Notes: generated from the sequence alone by a model not told the origin. A stretch of 10,138 nt of DNA from Desulfatirhabdium sp040755275 (GCA_040755275.1 JBFMBE010000129.1:1-10138); one strand, 5' to 3'. Counted from the stretch's first letter, positions 1 through 7,366 are shown. Program-made: numbers and translations.

Positions 1-13
1 AGGATTTTTCCAT
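1..13 (-). CDS. Start of next formate dehydrogenase operon gene (probable iron-sulfur beta subunit), truncated by window edge
   Basis: Only four codons are visible (Met-Glu-Lys-Ser) before the window ends. The start is supported by a strong Shine-Dalgarno, GGGAGG, at 22-27 on the minus strand, 8 nt before the ATG at 13-11 and directly after the fdnG stop codon. In FdnGHI and FdoGHI-type operons the gene after the alpha subunit encodes the 4Fe-4S ferredoxin-like beta subunit, which passes electrons to a membrane cytochrome b or to soluble carriers. That identity is inferred from gene order alone; no iron-sulfur motif is in view. Close spacing (15 nt from stop to start) implies co-transcription with fdnG. 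Confidence 0.5.
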
Positions 14-28
14 ATCGCTCACCTCCCG

Positions 29-3000
29 TTATTTCTTGGCGATGTTGGCCATGAAGGTCTTGGTTTCGGGAATCCGGGTGTTGGGATCTCCCGTGGAAGG
101 CGTCAGCAGATTGGCGCTTTCCTCTTTGCCGGTTTCCGGCCATCGCCATCCGAAATTGTACGGAATGCCCATCTGATGAATGATGGTGCCCGAGATCTTC
201 AAGGGTTTGAAGCGTTTGGTCACGACCGCCGTACATTCGAGCGACCCCCTGGCCGTGCTGACCACAACCCGCTCACCGCTTCGGATCTGCTTCAGTGCGG
301 CAAGCTCCTCGCTGATCTCGACGAAGACCTGCGGTTGAAGCTCCATCAGCCAGGGCTGCGGTCGGGTCAGCAAGCCGGTCTGCCAGTGCTCGGAAACACG
401 GTAGGTGGTGCAGACATAGGGATAGCGGGGATCGCAGGTCGCCGCGAATTTGTCGGCCTCCGTACCGTATTTCGGCGCAACGGGGCTGTTCAGCTGAGGA
501 CTGAGCAGGTTCTTTTCCACCGGACATTCCATAGCCTCGTAATGTTCGGGGAAAGGACCGTCGTTCAGGCCCGGCCCGAAGAGCTGCGCAAACCCATGGA
601 CCGTCATGATGAATGGATGAACGCTCTTGGGATTCGGCTTGCCGTCGTCTCCCAGAACGGGCGGCGCCGGACCGTCGGGCACATCGCCCACCCATTTACC
701 GTCCTTCCACTGGATGACCCAGCGTTTGGGATCGAGCGGCCGGCCGTTGCCGTCCACGGATGCCCGATTGTAGATGATTCTGCGGTTGACGGGCCATGCC
801 CAGGCGAATTCCGGATAGAGTCCGATTTTGTTGGGAGCGTCTTCCTGTTTTCTTCTGGCCGCCATGTTCCCCTTGTCGGTGTAGCTGCCGCAGTAGATCC
901 AGTTGCCGCTCGATGTGCTGCCGTCCGCTTGCAGAAAGGCGAAACTGGGCACCAGAGAACCCTTCTTGAATTCCGTATCCCCCACCTTCACGTCTTTCAG
1001 GAAATAGCCGTTGATGGCCTTGGCCACCTTGTGCGGATCATACCGGTGGTCCGTTGCATAATCCCACTTGAGGTTCAAGATGGGTTCCGGAAACACGCCG
1101 CCTTCCTTGTAGAGCTCCTTCAGCTTCATGCCGAGCTCGTAGATGATGTCGCCGTCCGGCTTGCTCAACCCGAGGGGCTTGGGCCCTTCATAGCGCCATT
1201 GCATCCAGCGGCCGCTGTTGGTGATACTCCCTTCCTTTTCCACCGAAACGCAGCAGGGCAGCATGAACACTTCCGTCCCGATTTGATCGGGTTTCATGCC
1301 GGGGCCGCGCCAGAAGGAGCCGGTTTCGTTGTCGAAGATGTTGACGTTCACCATCCAATCGAGGTTTCCGAGCGCCTTACGCACCTTGTTGGCGTTGGCG
1401 CCGCTGCAGGCGGGGTTCATCCCCCAGGCGAACAATCCCTTGATGGTTCCCTTGTACATTTCATCGAACAGATCGAGCCAGGAATACGTCTTGCCCACAT
1501 CCAGCTTCGGAAGCCACGAATACCCGAATTCGTTGCTTGCATCGGCCTTGTCCCCAAAGAAAGTCTTGAGCAGGCTGACGACATATTTGGGTTCGTTCTT
1601 CCACCAGTTAAGGCTCAGGGGATCCTTGCTCTGAGGACGGCGTTTGAGAACGTCTTCCAGCTTGGTCTGTTTGGCGTTCGGCGCCGGAAGATAGCCGGGC
1701 CAGATGTGGAACAGCAGGGCCTGATCCGTAGATCCCTGCACGTTCGACTCGCCGCGCAGGGCGTTCACCCCGCCGCCGGCAACCCCCATGTTGCCCAGAA
1801 GAGACTGGATGATGCTCATGGCCCGGATGTTCTGCACACCGACCGTGTGTTGGGTCCAACCCATGGCATACATGATGGTACCGGATTTTCCAGGGGCGCC
1901 TGTGGCGGCATAGGCTTTGTAAACGGCCAACAGATCCGCCTCGGATGTTCCCGTCACCGCGGACACGGTCTTGAGATCATACCGAGAAAAATGCTTTTTC
2001 AGGAGGTTGAAGACACACTGAGGATTTTGGAGACTCATGTCCCGTTTGGGCACACCGTTTTCATCCATCTGGAAGGTCCAGGTGGATTTGTCATAGACTC
2101 GTTTGCCGGCATCATATCCGGAGAACAAGCCTTTGTCGAACGCATAGGCCGGATTCACCAAAAAGGATGCGTTCGTGTTGTTCAGGACATATTCCTTGTT
2201 GTAGAGATTGTTCTCCAAGATGTACTTGATCATGCCACCCAGAAAAGCGATATCGGTCCCGGAGCGAAGGGGTGCATAAATATCGGCCTTGGAGGAAGTG
2301 CGTGTGAATCGGGGGTCGACGTTGACGACGATTGCGCCGTTCTTCTGGGCCTCGACGACCCATTTGAAGGAGATGGGATGGTTTTCGGCAGCGTTGCTTC
2401 CCATGATGAGGATGCAGTCGCTGTTCTTGAGATCGATCCAGTGGTTGGTCATGGCACCGCGTCCGAACGACTCTGCCAGAGCCGCTACCGTGGCGCTGTG
2501 TCAGATACGGGCCTGATGTTCGATATATACCAGCCCGATGGCACGCAACAGGGCTTGATACATCCAGCATTCCTCGTTGTCCATGGCTGCGCTGCCCACC
2601 GATGCGATGGCCGTCGTCCGGTTGACGGTCAGCCCCTCGGCATTGGTCTTGGTGAACGTGGCATCGCGCGTTTTCTGGATGCGCCGGGCAATACGGTCGA
2701 TGGCCCATTCCCATGTAACTTCTTCCCACTTGTCACTGAACGGAGCTCGATACATGGGTTTGAGCAACCGATTTTCGTTTTCGACCAGGCCGGCAAGAGC
2801 CGCCCCCTTGGAACAAAGCGCACCCCGGTTGATCACGTGATCGGGATCCCCCTCGATGTTGATGACCCGACCATCCCCTTTCTTGCTGGTATGCACGATG
2901 GCCCCGCATCCCACCCCACAGTAGCAACAGATGGTGGTGGTCTCCTTGGCATAGCGGGTTTTGAGCATCTGTGCATGAACGGACACCGGTTTGAGATCGA

Positions 3001-3076
3001 ATCCCAGGCCTCCGACGGCAAGCCCTGCGGCGGCCGCACCTGAAATCTTCATGAAATCTCTTCTGGTTACCTTCAT
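29..3076 (-). CDS. fdnG: Selenocysteine-containing formate dehydrogenase, catalytic alpha subunit (FdnG type)
   Basis: Molybdopterin (Mo- or W-bis-MGD) enzyme oxidising formate to CO2, expected in the periplasm. The 1015-aa product spans an in-frame TGA at 2501-2503, read as selenocysteine 192. Its context, ARI-Sec-HSATVAALAESFGRGA, is the signature of the family, in which Sec ligates the metal and the next His (193) aids proton transfer. The N-terminus has a twin-arginine signal (TRRDFMKISG followed by an Ala/Gly-rich hydrophobic stretch, residues 4-26). A 4Fe-4S site follows with Cys50, Cys53, Cys57 and Cys88. The C-terminal MGD-binding region is complete, and the length matches E. coli FdnG as I recall it. 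I chose ATG 3076 because AAGGGAG at 3085-3091 lies about 8 nt upstream; an in-frame ATG two codons earlier is too close to it, and one at 3115 lacks a good site. The beta-subunit gene follows. Automated gene calling would split this gene at the TGA. Confidence 0.96.
2466..2503 (-). promoter_or_regulatory. Sec UGA codon and bacterial SECIS hairpin in fdnG
   Basis: On the minus strand, UGA (2503-2501) is followed 14 nt later by a perfect hairpin at 2486-2466: arm AGCGGCUCU, loop GGC, arm AGAGUCGUU, nine pairs including G-U wobbles. Bacterial SECIS elements are hairpins lying immediately 3' of the UGA inside the coding sequence. They bind SelB, which delivers Sec-tRNA. The hairpin's place and the conserved coding sequence both fit. 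The exact loop contacts for SelB are not predictable by eye; the apical loop here is small, so the upper pair(s) may open to give a 5-nt loop UGGCA. Confidence 0.8.
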
Positions 3077-3379
3077 ACGCATCTCTCCCTTCGAAACAGG
3101 TTGTGGTTCTCTCACATACGGCTATCTTCAAAGGTCAAACGGTAGGTTCATCCCTCCTTTCTGGAAATGTTGAAAGGCTGTGGTTCGAAAATGGGTGGAT
3201 AACGACGTGTCACGTCTCCATCACCATGGATCGAGTCGCAACAGATCCGTCATTTGGGCAGCCTCAACAAAAGGCCGCATGCATGAAATGCAAATTCCGA
3301 GCAGTGAGGCGTACCGAGGGTTACGCCGCAAGGACGGGGGACGTCGTACGACACAGCATTTAACCGGTTTGTGAAGCCG
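3077..3379. other. Spacer between fdnG and the acidic-protein gene
   Basis: This 303-bp stretch has no convincing gene. It must hold the 5' region of the fdn operon, but I found no good -35/-10 pair or sigma-54 site on the minus strand. Two small dyads are visible: GACGTG-T-CACGTC at 3204-3216 and GTCGTACGAC at 3343-3352. The first lies about 130 bp upstream of the fdnG start and could be an operator. A GGAGGG followed immediately by ATG and a 7-codon frame (3151-3128, minus) is too tightly spaced to be a credible leader peptide. Confidence 0.5.
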
Positions 3380-3847
3380 TTACAAATCATCTTCTCCATC
3401 GACCACATCTTCGTCTGCGATCTTGATGGATGTATCGATCTTGATATCATCCCCTTCATCCGAAGCATCCTCGAAATCGTCCTCGATCAAATCATCGATG
3501 ACCTCCACTTCATCTTCTTCGAGCTCCATCAGCTCATCCACCAGGATTTCCTTGGATAGGGACGTCGAATCGTCGAAGAGCACCTCCACCGGCTCCCCGG
3601 AAGCATCGGAGAGGAAGGGAAGGACGGCATCCACGATCTTCTCCATGTAGGAGCGGGGCGGATACAGGTTTCGCGTTCTCAGGGCATGGATCAGAAAATC
3701 TCTGCCCAGGGCTGCAGCATCCCGGATTTTCTGGATATCGAAGGTTTCTTCACACAAAAGGGACATGGAATCCTTGTCCAGCTCGGCCAGTTCTCGTATG
3801 GCCAGTCGTCCTTCTTCCGGGATCAGGATTTCGTATTTTTGTTTCAT
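3380..3847 (-). CDS. Small acidic protein of unknown function (155 aa)
   Basis: Not recognised as a named family. Residues 1-80 look like a compact, mainly helical, soluble domain (start MKQKYEILIPEEGRLAIREL). From about residue 104 to the end the chain is very acidic: 27 of the last 55 residues are Asp or Glu, often in runs. There is no signal peptide or membrane segment. I chose ATG 3847 rather than the upstream in-frame ATG at 3985 because the intervening residues look like translated non-coding DNA and a GAAGAG purine stretch precedes 3847; that ribosome site is only moderate. It lies upstream of fdnG on the same strand but 303 bp away, so co-transcription is uncertain. An acidic tail could mimic nucleic acid or bind a basic partner or metal; this is speculation. 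Confidence 0.75.
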   Translation of the reverse strand: MKQKYEILIPEEGRLAIRELAELDKDSMSLLCEETFDIQKIRDAAALGRDFLIHALRTRNLYPPRSYMEKIVDAVLPFLSDASGEPVEVLFDDSTSLSKEILVDELMELEEDEVEVIDDLIEDDFEDASDEGDDIKIDTSIKIADEDVVDGEDDL

Positions 3848-4052
3848 TCGGTTTCTCTTCTCGATCTTCGTGTAAGCGGAAACGAGCCCGATGCATGGCA
3901 CAACAGGTTGCCTTGCACCTCGGCCCAGGCATTCAAAACCAGAGGGTTCGTCCACCACAAGGGCGGTCGAATACCCTTCACACAATCGGACTTCGATGTC
4001 AACCCTATATCTTTTTATTGAAAACGGTCGTATTGTTCAATACAAAATATCC
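3848..4052. other. Upstream region of the acidic-protein gene; no gene seen
   Basis: Open frames run through parts of this stretch, but none has a ribosome binding site, and their residue make-up looks non-coding. The only regulatory candidate is a weak sigma-70-like promoter for the minus-strand gene, listed separately. Confidence 0.4.
4012..4040 (-). promoter_or_regulatory. Possible sigma-70 promoter for the acidic-protein gene
   Basis: On the minus strand TTGAAC (4040-4035) is followed after 17 nt by TAAAAA (4017-4012), in the only A/T-rich part of this spacer. A TTGACA at 4002-3997 also occurs but has no partner at the right distance. The leader would be about 160 nt long. The match is weak and rests on spacing and local A/T richness only. 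Confidence 0.25.
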
Positions 4053-4077
4053 ATCCATGATGGCCCCGCAAAAAGTC
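4053..4077 (+). repeat. Solo left end of the MITE-like repeat family
   Basis: The 19-mer GATGGCCCCGCAAAAAGTC at 4059-4077, with ATCCAT before it, repeats at 4328-4352 with two differences over 25 nt. It matches the terminal motif of the MITE-like element in the same orientation. The sequence inside it (from 4078) is not that of the complete copy, so this is a lone or worn end. The two direct copies bracket the transposase remnant and its palindrome. Confidence 0.65.
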
Positions 4078-4118
4078 AGGCCCTCTTCCGATTCGGTCAG
4101 ATGTGTCATGGTTTTTTT

Positions 4119-4146
4119 GTAGGGGCGATTCATGAATCGCCCCTAC
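4119..4146. repeat. Perfect 28-bp REP-like palindrome
   Basis: GTAGGGGCGATTCA at 4119-4132 is followed with no spacer by its exact reverse complement at 4133-4146. Palindromes with a GTAGGGGCG arm are common next to REP-associated tyrosine transposase genes in many bacteria. Here it abuts the 3' side of such a gene remnant, continuing its reading frame. It could act as the transposase recognition hairpin. The minus-strand side has no run of T after it, so it is not an obvious terminator for that direction; on the plus strand a T-run precedes it rather than follows it. Confidence 0.85.
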
Positions 4147-4326
4147 ATGAATCGCCTGTATGGGATTTTCCCGGTCAAATTCCCATTCCTGGGGATTGTT
4201 CATGATGTATTCCCGGATGTTGTTGAACGACTCCTCGTCGCGGAGGATGTGTTCGTGATCATTGCGTTGCCAGACCGAAACGCCCGGTATGTTGCGCATT
4301 TCATTGATGCGTTTTTGCGACTCCAT
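4147..4326 (-). pseudogene. C-terminal remnant of a REP-associated tyrosine transposase (RAYT, Y1/IS200-like)
   Basis: Read on the minus strand, this 180-bp piece gives KRINEMRN, then VWQRNDHEHILRDEES, then NIREYIMNNPQEWEFDREN. This is the recognisable C-terminal third of Y1 (HUH-type) RAYT proteins. The N-terminal part with the HUH motif is absent: homology stops at about 4326, exactly where the MITE-like element begins. The family motif here normally reads WQRN-Tyr-x-EHI and carries the catalytic Tyr; this copy has Asp-His there and no Tyr, so it would be inactive even if complete. The frame stays open into the flanking repeats only by chance. No start codon or ribosome site of its own is seen. 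Confidence 0.8.
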
Positions 4327-4333
4327 CATCCAT

Positions 4334-4647
4334 GATGGCCTCGAAAAAAGTCGCTTTTCCCCATGCTTTTCGTAAATGCCGGGCATGAGCGGGGTGGCTG
4401 GGGAAGCCTTTTGAGATTGCTGCGAAAACGTGTTTGAAGCCGCCGGATATCGTTGGATCGGGCGGAGATGCTTCATTCATATTCGCTTGAAAAACATCCT
4501 GTTGCAACTCAGAAATCCTGTATTCCAAGTTTGGCTATCCGCCCGATCTTACGAGATCGGGCGGCTGAGTTTTTTCGCAGCATCGAAAAAGGTTCCCCAG
4601 TCACCCCGCGACTCGACAGAGACTTCCTGACTTTTTGCGAAGCCGTC
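4334..4647. mobile_element. 314-bp MITE-like repeat element, copy 1
   Basis: It is bounded by imperfect 19-bp terminal inverted repeats: GATGGCCTCGAAAAAAGTC at 4334-4352 and GACTTTTTGCGAAGCCGTC at 4629-4647, 16 of 19 positions complementary. Its first 179 bp recur at 9959-10136 with about a dozen differences including one indel, and its last 58 bp recur at 8306-8363 with three. It has no transposase gene; short frames in it are not conserved as genes. It carries an intrinsic terminator (4539-4575). I could not establish a target-site duplication. The family name and transposase are unknown to me; a solo recombination product or structured-RNA repeat are alternatives to a true MITE. Confidence 0.65.
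4539..4575 (+). terminator. Strong rho-independent terminator inside the MITE-like element, upstream of nadE
   Basis: An 11-bp perfect stem, CCGCCCGATCT (4539-4549) and AGATCGGGCGG (4554-4564), with a TACG tetraloop, is followed five bases later by six T residues (4570-4575). It works on the plus strand, but no plus-strand gene lies upstream in this window. It would stop either read-through, transcripts starting in the repeat, or a nadE leader. An upstream segment, 4456-4466, can pair with 4538-4548 over 11 bp and would break the terminator stem. Confidence 0.8.
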
Positions 4648-4680
4648 AACCCATAACGTACAACCTGTTCAGGTCATCCC

Positions 4681-6336
4681 ATGAAAATCGCCCTGGCCCA
4701 GATCAACCCCATCGTCGGCAACTACCCGTACAACATCGATCGGATCCGAGAAATGACCTATCGGGCCCTGCAGGCCAACTGCCATCTCGTCGTTTTTCCC
4801 GAACTGGTCATCAGCGGCTATCCCCCGCTCGATCTGTTGGAAAACCGGCGGTTCATCGACGACGGTCTTCAGGCACTCGAGCTGCTTCTGCCATCCGTCC
4901 AGGGAATCGGAGCCGTTGTCGGCCTTGCCACACGAAACCCGAATCCGGAAGGAAAACCCTTGTTCAATTCGGCGTTGCTGATCGAAAACGGCCGGATCGT
5001 TCATGAAGCCCGAAAAAGCCTCCTTCCCACCTATGATGTGTTCGATGAATCCCGGTATTTCGAACCTGCCGAACAGGTCGTCTGCGTCGATTACAAAGGA
5101 AAGCGCATCGGATTGACCATCTGCGAAGATGCCTGGAACGACAAGGACGTATTTGCAACCCGTCTCTATCATACCGATCCGCTGGAACGACTGATCGCCC
5201 AGGGCGCAGACCTGATTCTCAACATTTCCGCATCGGTCTATGACATGAACAAGCCCGCCTTCCGCAGAAAGCTCCTGCAGTCGCTCGCTCGAAAATACGC
5301 CGTTCCGATCGTATATGTCAATCAGGTGGGAGGAAACGACAGCCTGCTCTTCGATGGTTCCAGCCTCGGGTTCGATGCCCAAGGCCGCCTGCGGGCACAG
5401 GCCCTGGATTTCGAGGAAGATCTGGTCATCTGGGACATCGATGATCCCACCGAACGATCGGAATGCCTGCATCCAGTATCCGAATCCACCGTTGCCTCGG
5501 TGTTGAAGGCGCTCGTGGTGGGCACCCGGGACTATGTCCGAAAATGCGGCTTCGAGCGGGTGGTGGTGGGCCTGAGCGGTGGAATCGATTCAGCCGTTGT
5601 CATGGCCGTGGCCGCCATGGCCTTGGGCAGTGATCGGGTCAAGGCCGTGTTCATGCCTTCCCGCTTCACGTCGAAAGACAACTACGAAGATACCCGGAAG
5701 GTGGCCGAAAATTTCGGTGTACCCTACGACGTCGTTCCAATCGATGCCATGTATGAAACCTTCGTTCGATCCCTCCCCCTGGAAACCCATCCGGAAGACC
5801 CAGGCATCACGGAACAGAACATCCAGGCCCGCATTCGGGGAACCCTGCTCATGGCTGTGGCGAACGCCGAAAACCGCCTCGTTCTTTCCACCGGAAACAA
5901 GTCGGAACTGGCGGTCGGTTATTGTACGCTCTACGGGGATATGAACGGTGGGCTTGCGGTCATATCCGACGTTCCCAAAACCATGGTGTACGAGATCGCA
6001 CGTTGGATCAATGCGGAAAGGGAACGCATTCCCCTGCGGATCCTCACCAAGGCGCCATCTGCAGAACTCAAACCCGACCAGACCGATCAGGACGATCTGC
6101 CGCCGTACGAATTGTTGGATGCCATTCTTGCGGCCTATGTGGAAGAAGGCAAGAGCGTCGAGGAAATCGTGGCCGAAGGGTTCGATGCGGCCGTCGTTCG
6201 AAACGTCATCGGTCGCATCGACCGAAACGAATACAAACGCTATCAGGCGGCCCCCGGGCTGAAGGTCACCACCAAAGCCTTCGGGATCGGCAGAAGGTAC
6301 CCATTGGCCAAGCAGTGGGTAGTGGGTAGTCGGTAG
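4681..6336 (+). CDS. nadE: Glutamine-dependent NAD+ synthetase
   Basis: Catalyses the last step of NAD+ synthesis: ATP-dependent amidation of nicotinic acid adenine dinucleotide, with ammonia drawn from glutamine. Cytoplasmic, 551 aa, two domains. The N-terminal nitrilase-like amidase (about 1-250) has the full catalytic triad: Glu41 in FPELVISGYPP, Lys112 in ARKSLLP, Cys148 in LTICEDAW. The C-terminal synthetase (about 270-545) has the ATP-pyrophosphatase loop SGGIDS at 299-304 and the substrate region STGNKSELAVGYCTLYGD at 403-420. The start at 4681 follows an AGG (4672-4674) with modest spacing; upstream sequence is repeat DNA, so no earlier start is plausible. The usual family ending ...RRYPLAKQW is followed by VVGSR and a TAG that come from the heptamer array. 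The end of the MITE-like element lies 33 nt upstream of the ATG. It converges with the gene ending at 6524. Confidence 0.96.
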   Translation: MKIALAQINPIVGNYPYNIDRIREMTYRALQANCHLVVFPELVISGYPPLDLLENRRFIDDGLQALELLLPSVQGIGAVVGLATRNPNPEGKPLFNSALLIENGRIVHEARKSLLPTYDVFDESRYFEPAEQVVCVDYKGKRIGLTICEDAWNDKDVFATRLYHTDPLERLIAQGADLILNISASVYDMNKPAFRRKLLQSLARKYAVPIVYVNQVGGNDSLLFDGSSLGFDAQGRLRAQALDFEEDLVIWDIDDPTERSECLHPVSESTVASVLKALVVGTRDYVRKCGFERVVVGLSGGIDSAVVMAVAAMALGSDRVKAVFMPSRFTSKDNYEDTRKVAENFGVPYDVVPIDAMYETFVRSLPLETHPEDPGITEQNIQARIRGTLLMAVANAENRLVLSTGNKSELAVGYCTLYGDMNGGLAVISDVPKTMVYEIARWINAERERIPLRILTKAPSAELKPDQTDQDDLPPYELLDAILAAYVEEGKSVEEIVAEGFDAAVVRNVIGRIDRNEYKRYQAAPGLKVTTKAFGIGRRYPLAKQWVVGSR

Positions 6337-6480
6337 TCGGCAGTGGGCAGTGGGTAGTCGGCAGTGGGCAGTGGGCAGTCGGCAGTGGGTAGTGGGCAGT
6401 GGGCAGTGGGCAGTGAGTAGTCGGCAGTGGGCAGTGGGCAGTGGGCAGTCGGCAGTCGGCAGTGGGCAGTGGGCAGCGAG
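6313..6480 (+). repeat. Array of 24 tandem heptamers (consensus YAGTSGG)
   Basis: From 6313 the sequence divides exactly into 24 seven-base units. Most are CAGTGGG; the others are CAGTCGG, TAGTGGG and TAGTCGG, plus worn units CAGTGAG (6411-6417) and CAGCGAG (6474-6480). The first three units and the first three bases of the fourth are coding: they supply the last residues and stop codon of nadE. Because 7 is not a multiple of 3, gain or loss of units would change neighbouring frames, yet here the stop falls early in the array. Similar short tandem heptamers are known from cyanobacteria and other bacteria. The plus strand is G-rich. The array fills the gap between two convergent genes. Confidence 0.95.
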
Positions 6481-6523
6481 CGGTCGTTTCGGTCTCATTC
6501 CTCTGGTGAAAGCGCTGTGCCGC

Positions 6524-7366
6524 CTATTCCAGCCGTGGTTTCCGCATGGAAAGCAGACGTTCACAGGTTTCGATCCATCCGATCATTTCCTCCTTCACCA
6601 GGGCTCCCATCGGGGTTCTCGCCATCATCCAGGTTTCCATCGGGAATTGCTTCCGGCGAAGGTCCGATACCACCGTCTGCTCATACATCCGGATCCAGAA
6701 CTGCCTGCGATCCTCGATCAACTCCCACACATTCGAAAACGGCGGTTCTTCCGGAATGCTCTCCGTCAGAAAATCGATGACGTTCATCCATTCGCTGGAA
6801 TCGATCCGCCGGGTATCGGCTTCTTCGAAAAACGCCTGCACCAGGCGGGTCTGCGGAGACGTTCCCGGAAACCGCCGGTTCCGAAGCCGAACCATCACGG
6901 CCTTCCATTCCCGCTTTCCGGCAGCCCGGACGATGCGCCGCAAGAGGTTTCGATCGATCCTCCAGGTCATGTGAAACCGTTCGAGATAGACCGGAATCAG
7001 CGACGGGTGCGGTCGCCAATTCCATGTTTCCGTTCCTCTCCTAAGGGGGATGATCCATTCGGCTTCTTCGATGATCGATCCGATTCGTTCGACATCCTGC
7101 CTCGACAGCCGTTCCCGCAGCAGCACCGGTTCAAGCAGGACCTGAAGGCTCGGATTCGGAAACAGCAGGGAACTACACCAAGAGAGGGTTTCGCTGTCGA
7201 GATCGTCACCGTCCATACGAAGCGCCTGCTCAAAGGCGTCAACCCTTCGGGACGTATCCGGAAGCTCCAAGCGTCCGCCATCGAGTTCCCATCCTGCAGC
7301 GGCATCTTCCAGGATCAGTCGGGCGATCCGCTCCGGTACGCTCTCGGTGATCCCCCTACCCTTCAT
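6524..7366 (-). CDS. Unrecognised Trp-rich protein (280 aa), coupled to the DUF2520 gene
   Basis: I do not recognise a family. The product is soluble-looking, without a signal peptide or transmembrane segment, and has 12 Trp in 280 residues. It is rich in charged helical stretches such as LRERLSRQDVERIGSIIEEAEW. There is no clear nucleotide-binding or metal motif. I chose ATG 7366 (MKGRGITESV) because GGGAGG lies 9 nt upstream; the nearer in-frame ATG at 7375 sits directly on that site, and the frame further upstream is inside the preceding gene. The start overlaps the end of the DUF2520 gene by 11 bp, so translation is probably coupled. It converges on nadE across the heptamer array, and no terminator of its own is evident. 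It could be a scaffold or helical-repeat protein; function unknown. Confidence 0.8.
   Translation of the reverse strand: MKGRGITESVPERIARLILEDAAAGWELDGGRLELPDTSRRVDAFEQALRMDGDDLDSETLSWCSSLLFPNPSLQVLLEPVLLRERLSRQDVERIGSIIEEAEWIIPLRRGTETWNWRPHPSLIPVYLERFHMTWRIDRNLLRRIVRAAGKREWKAVMVRLRNRRFPGTSPQTRLVQAFFEEADTRRIDSSEWMNVIDFLTESIPEEPPFSNVWELIEDRRQFWIRMYEQTVVSDLRRKQFPMETWMMARTPMGALVKEEMIGWIETCERLLSMRKPRLE

Noticed and set aside
176..3043. A 955-codon open frame on the plus strand, antisense to almost all of fdnG
   Set aside because: fdnG has clear family motifs across its whole length. The antisense frame is open because of GC-rich codon use on the other strand, and its translation resembles no protein family.
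3128..3151. A 7-codon leader peptide (minus strand) before fdnG with GGAGGG just ahead
   Set aside because: The Shine-Dalgarno core is only about one base from the ATG, which is too close to initiate, and nothing in the peptide suggests attenuation.
4015..4476. A 153-codon minus-strand frame through the MITE-like element, the RAYT remnant and the palindrome
   Set aside because: It joins three unrelated sequences. Only the middle part (4147-4326) resembles a protein, so it is a chance fusion and not a gene.
6313..6480. The heptamer array as a CRISPR array
   Set aside because: Units are 7 bp and contiguous with no spacers, and no cas gene is nearby.
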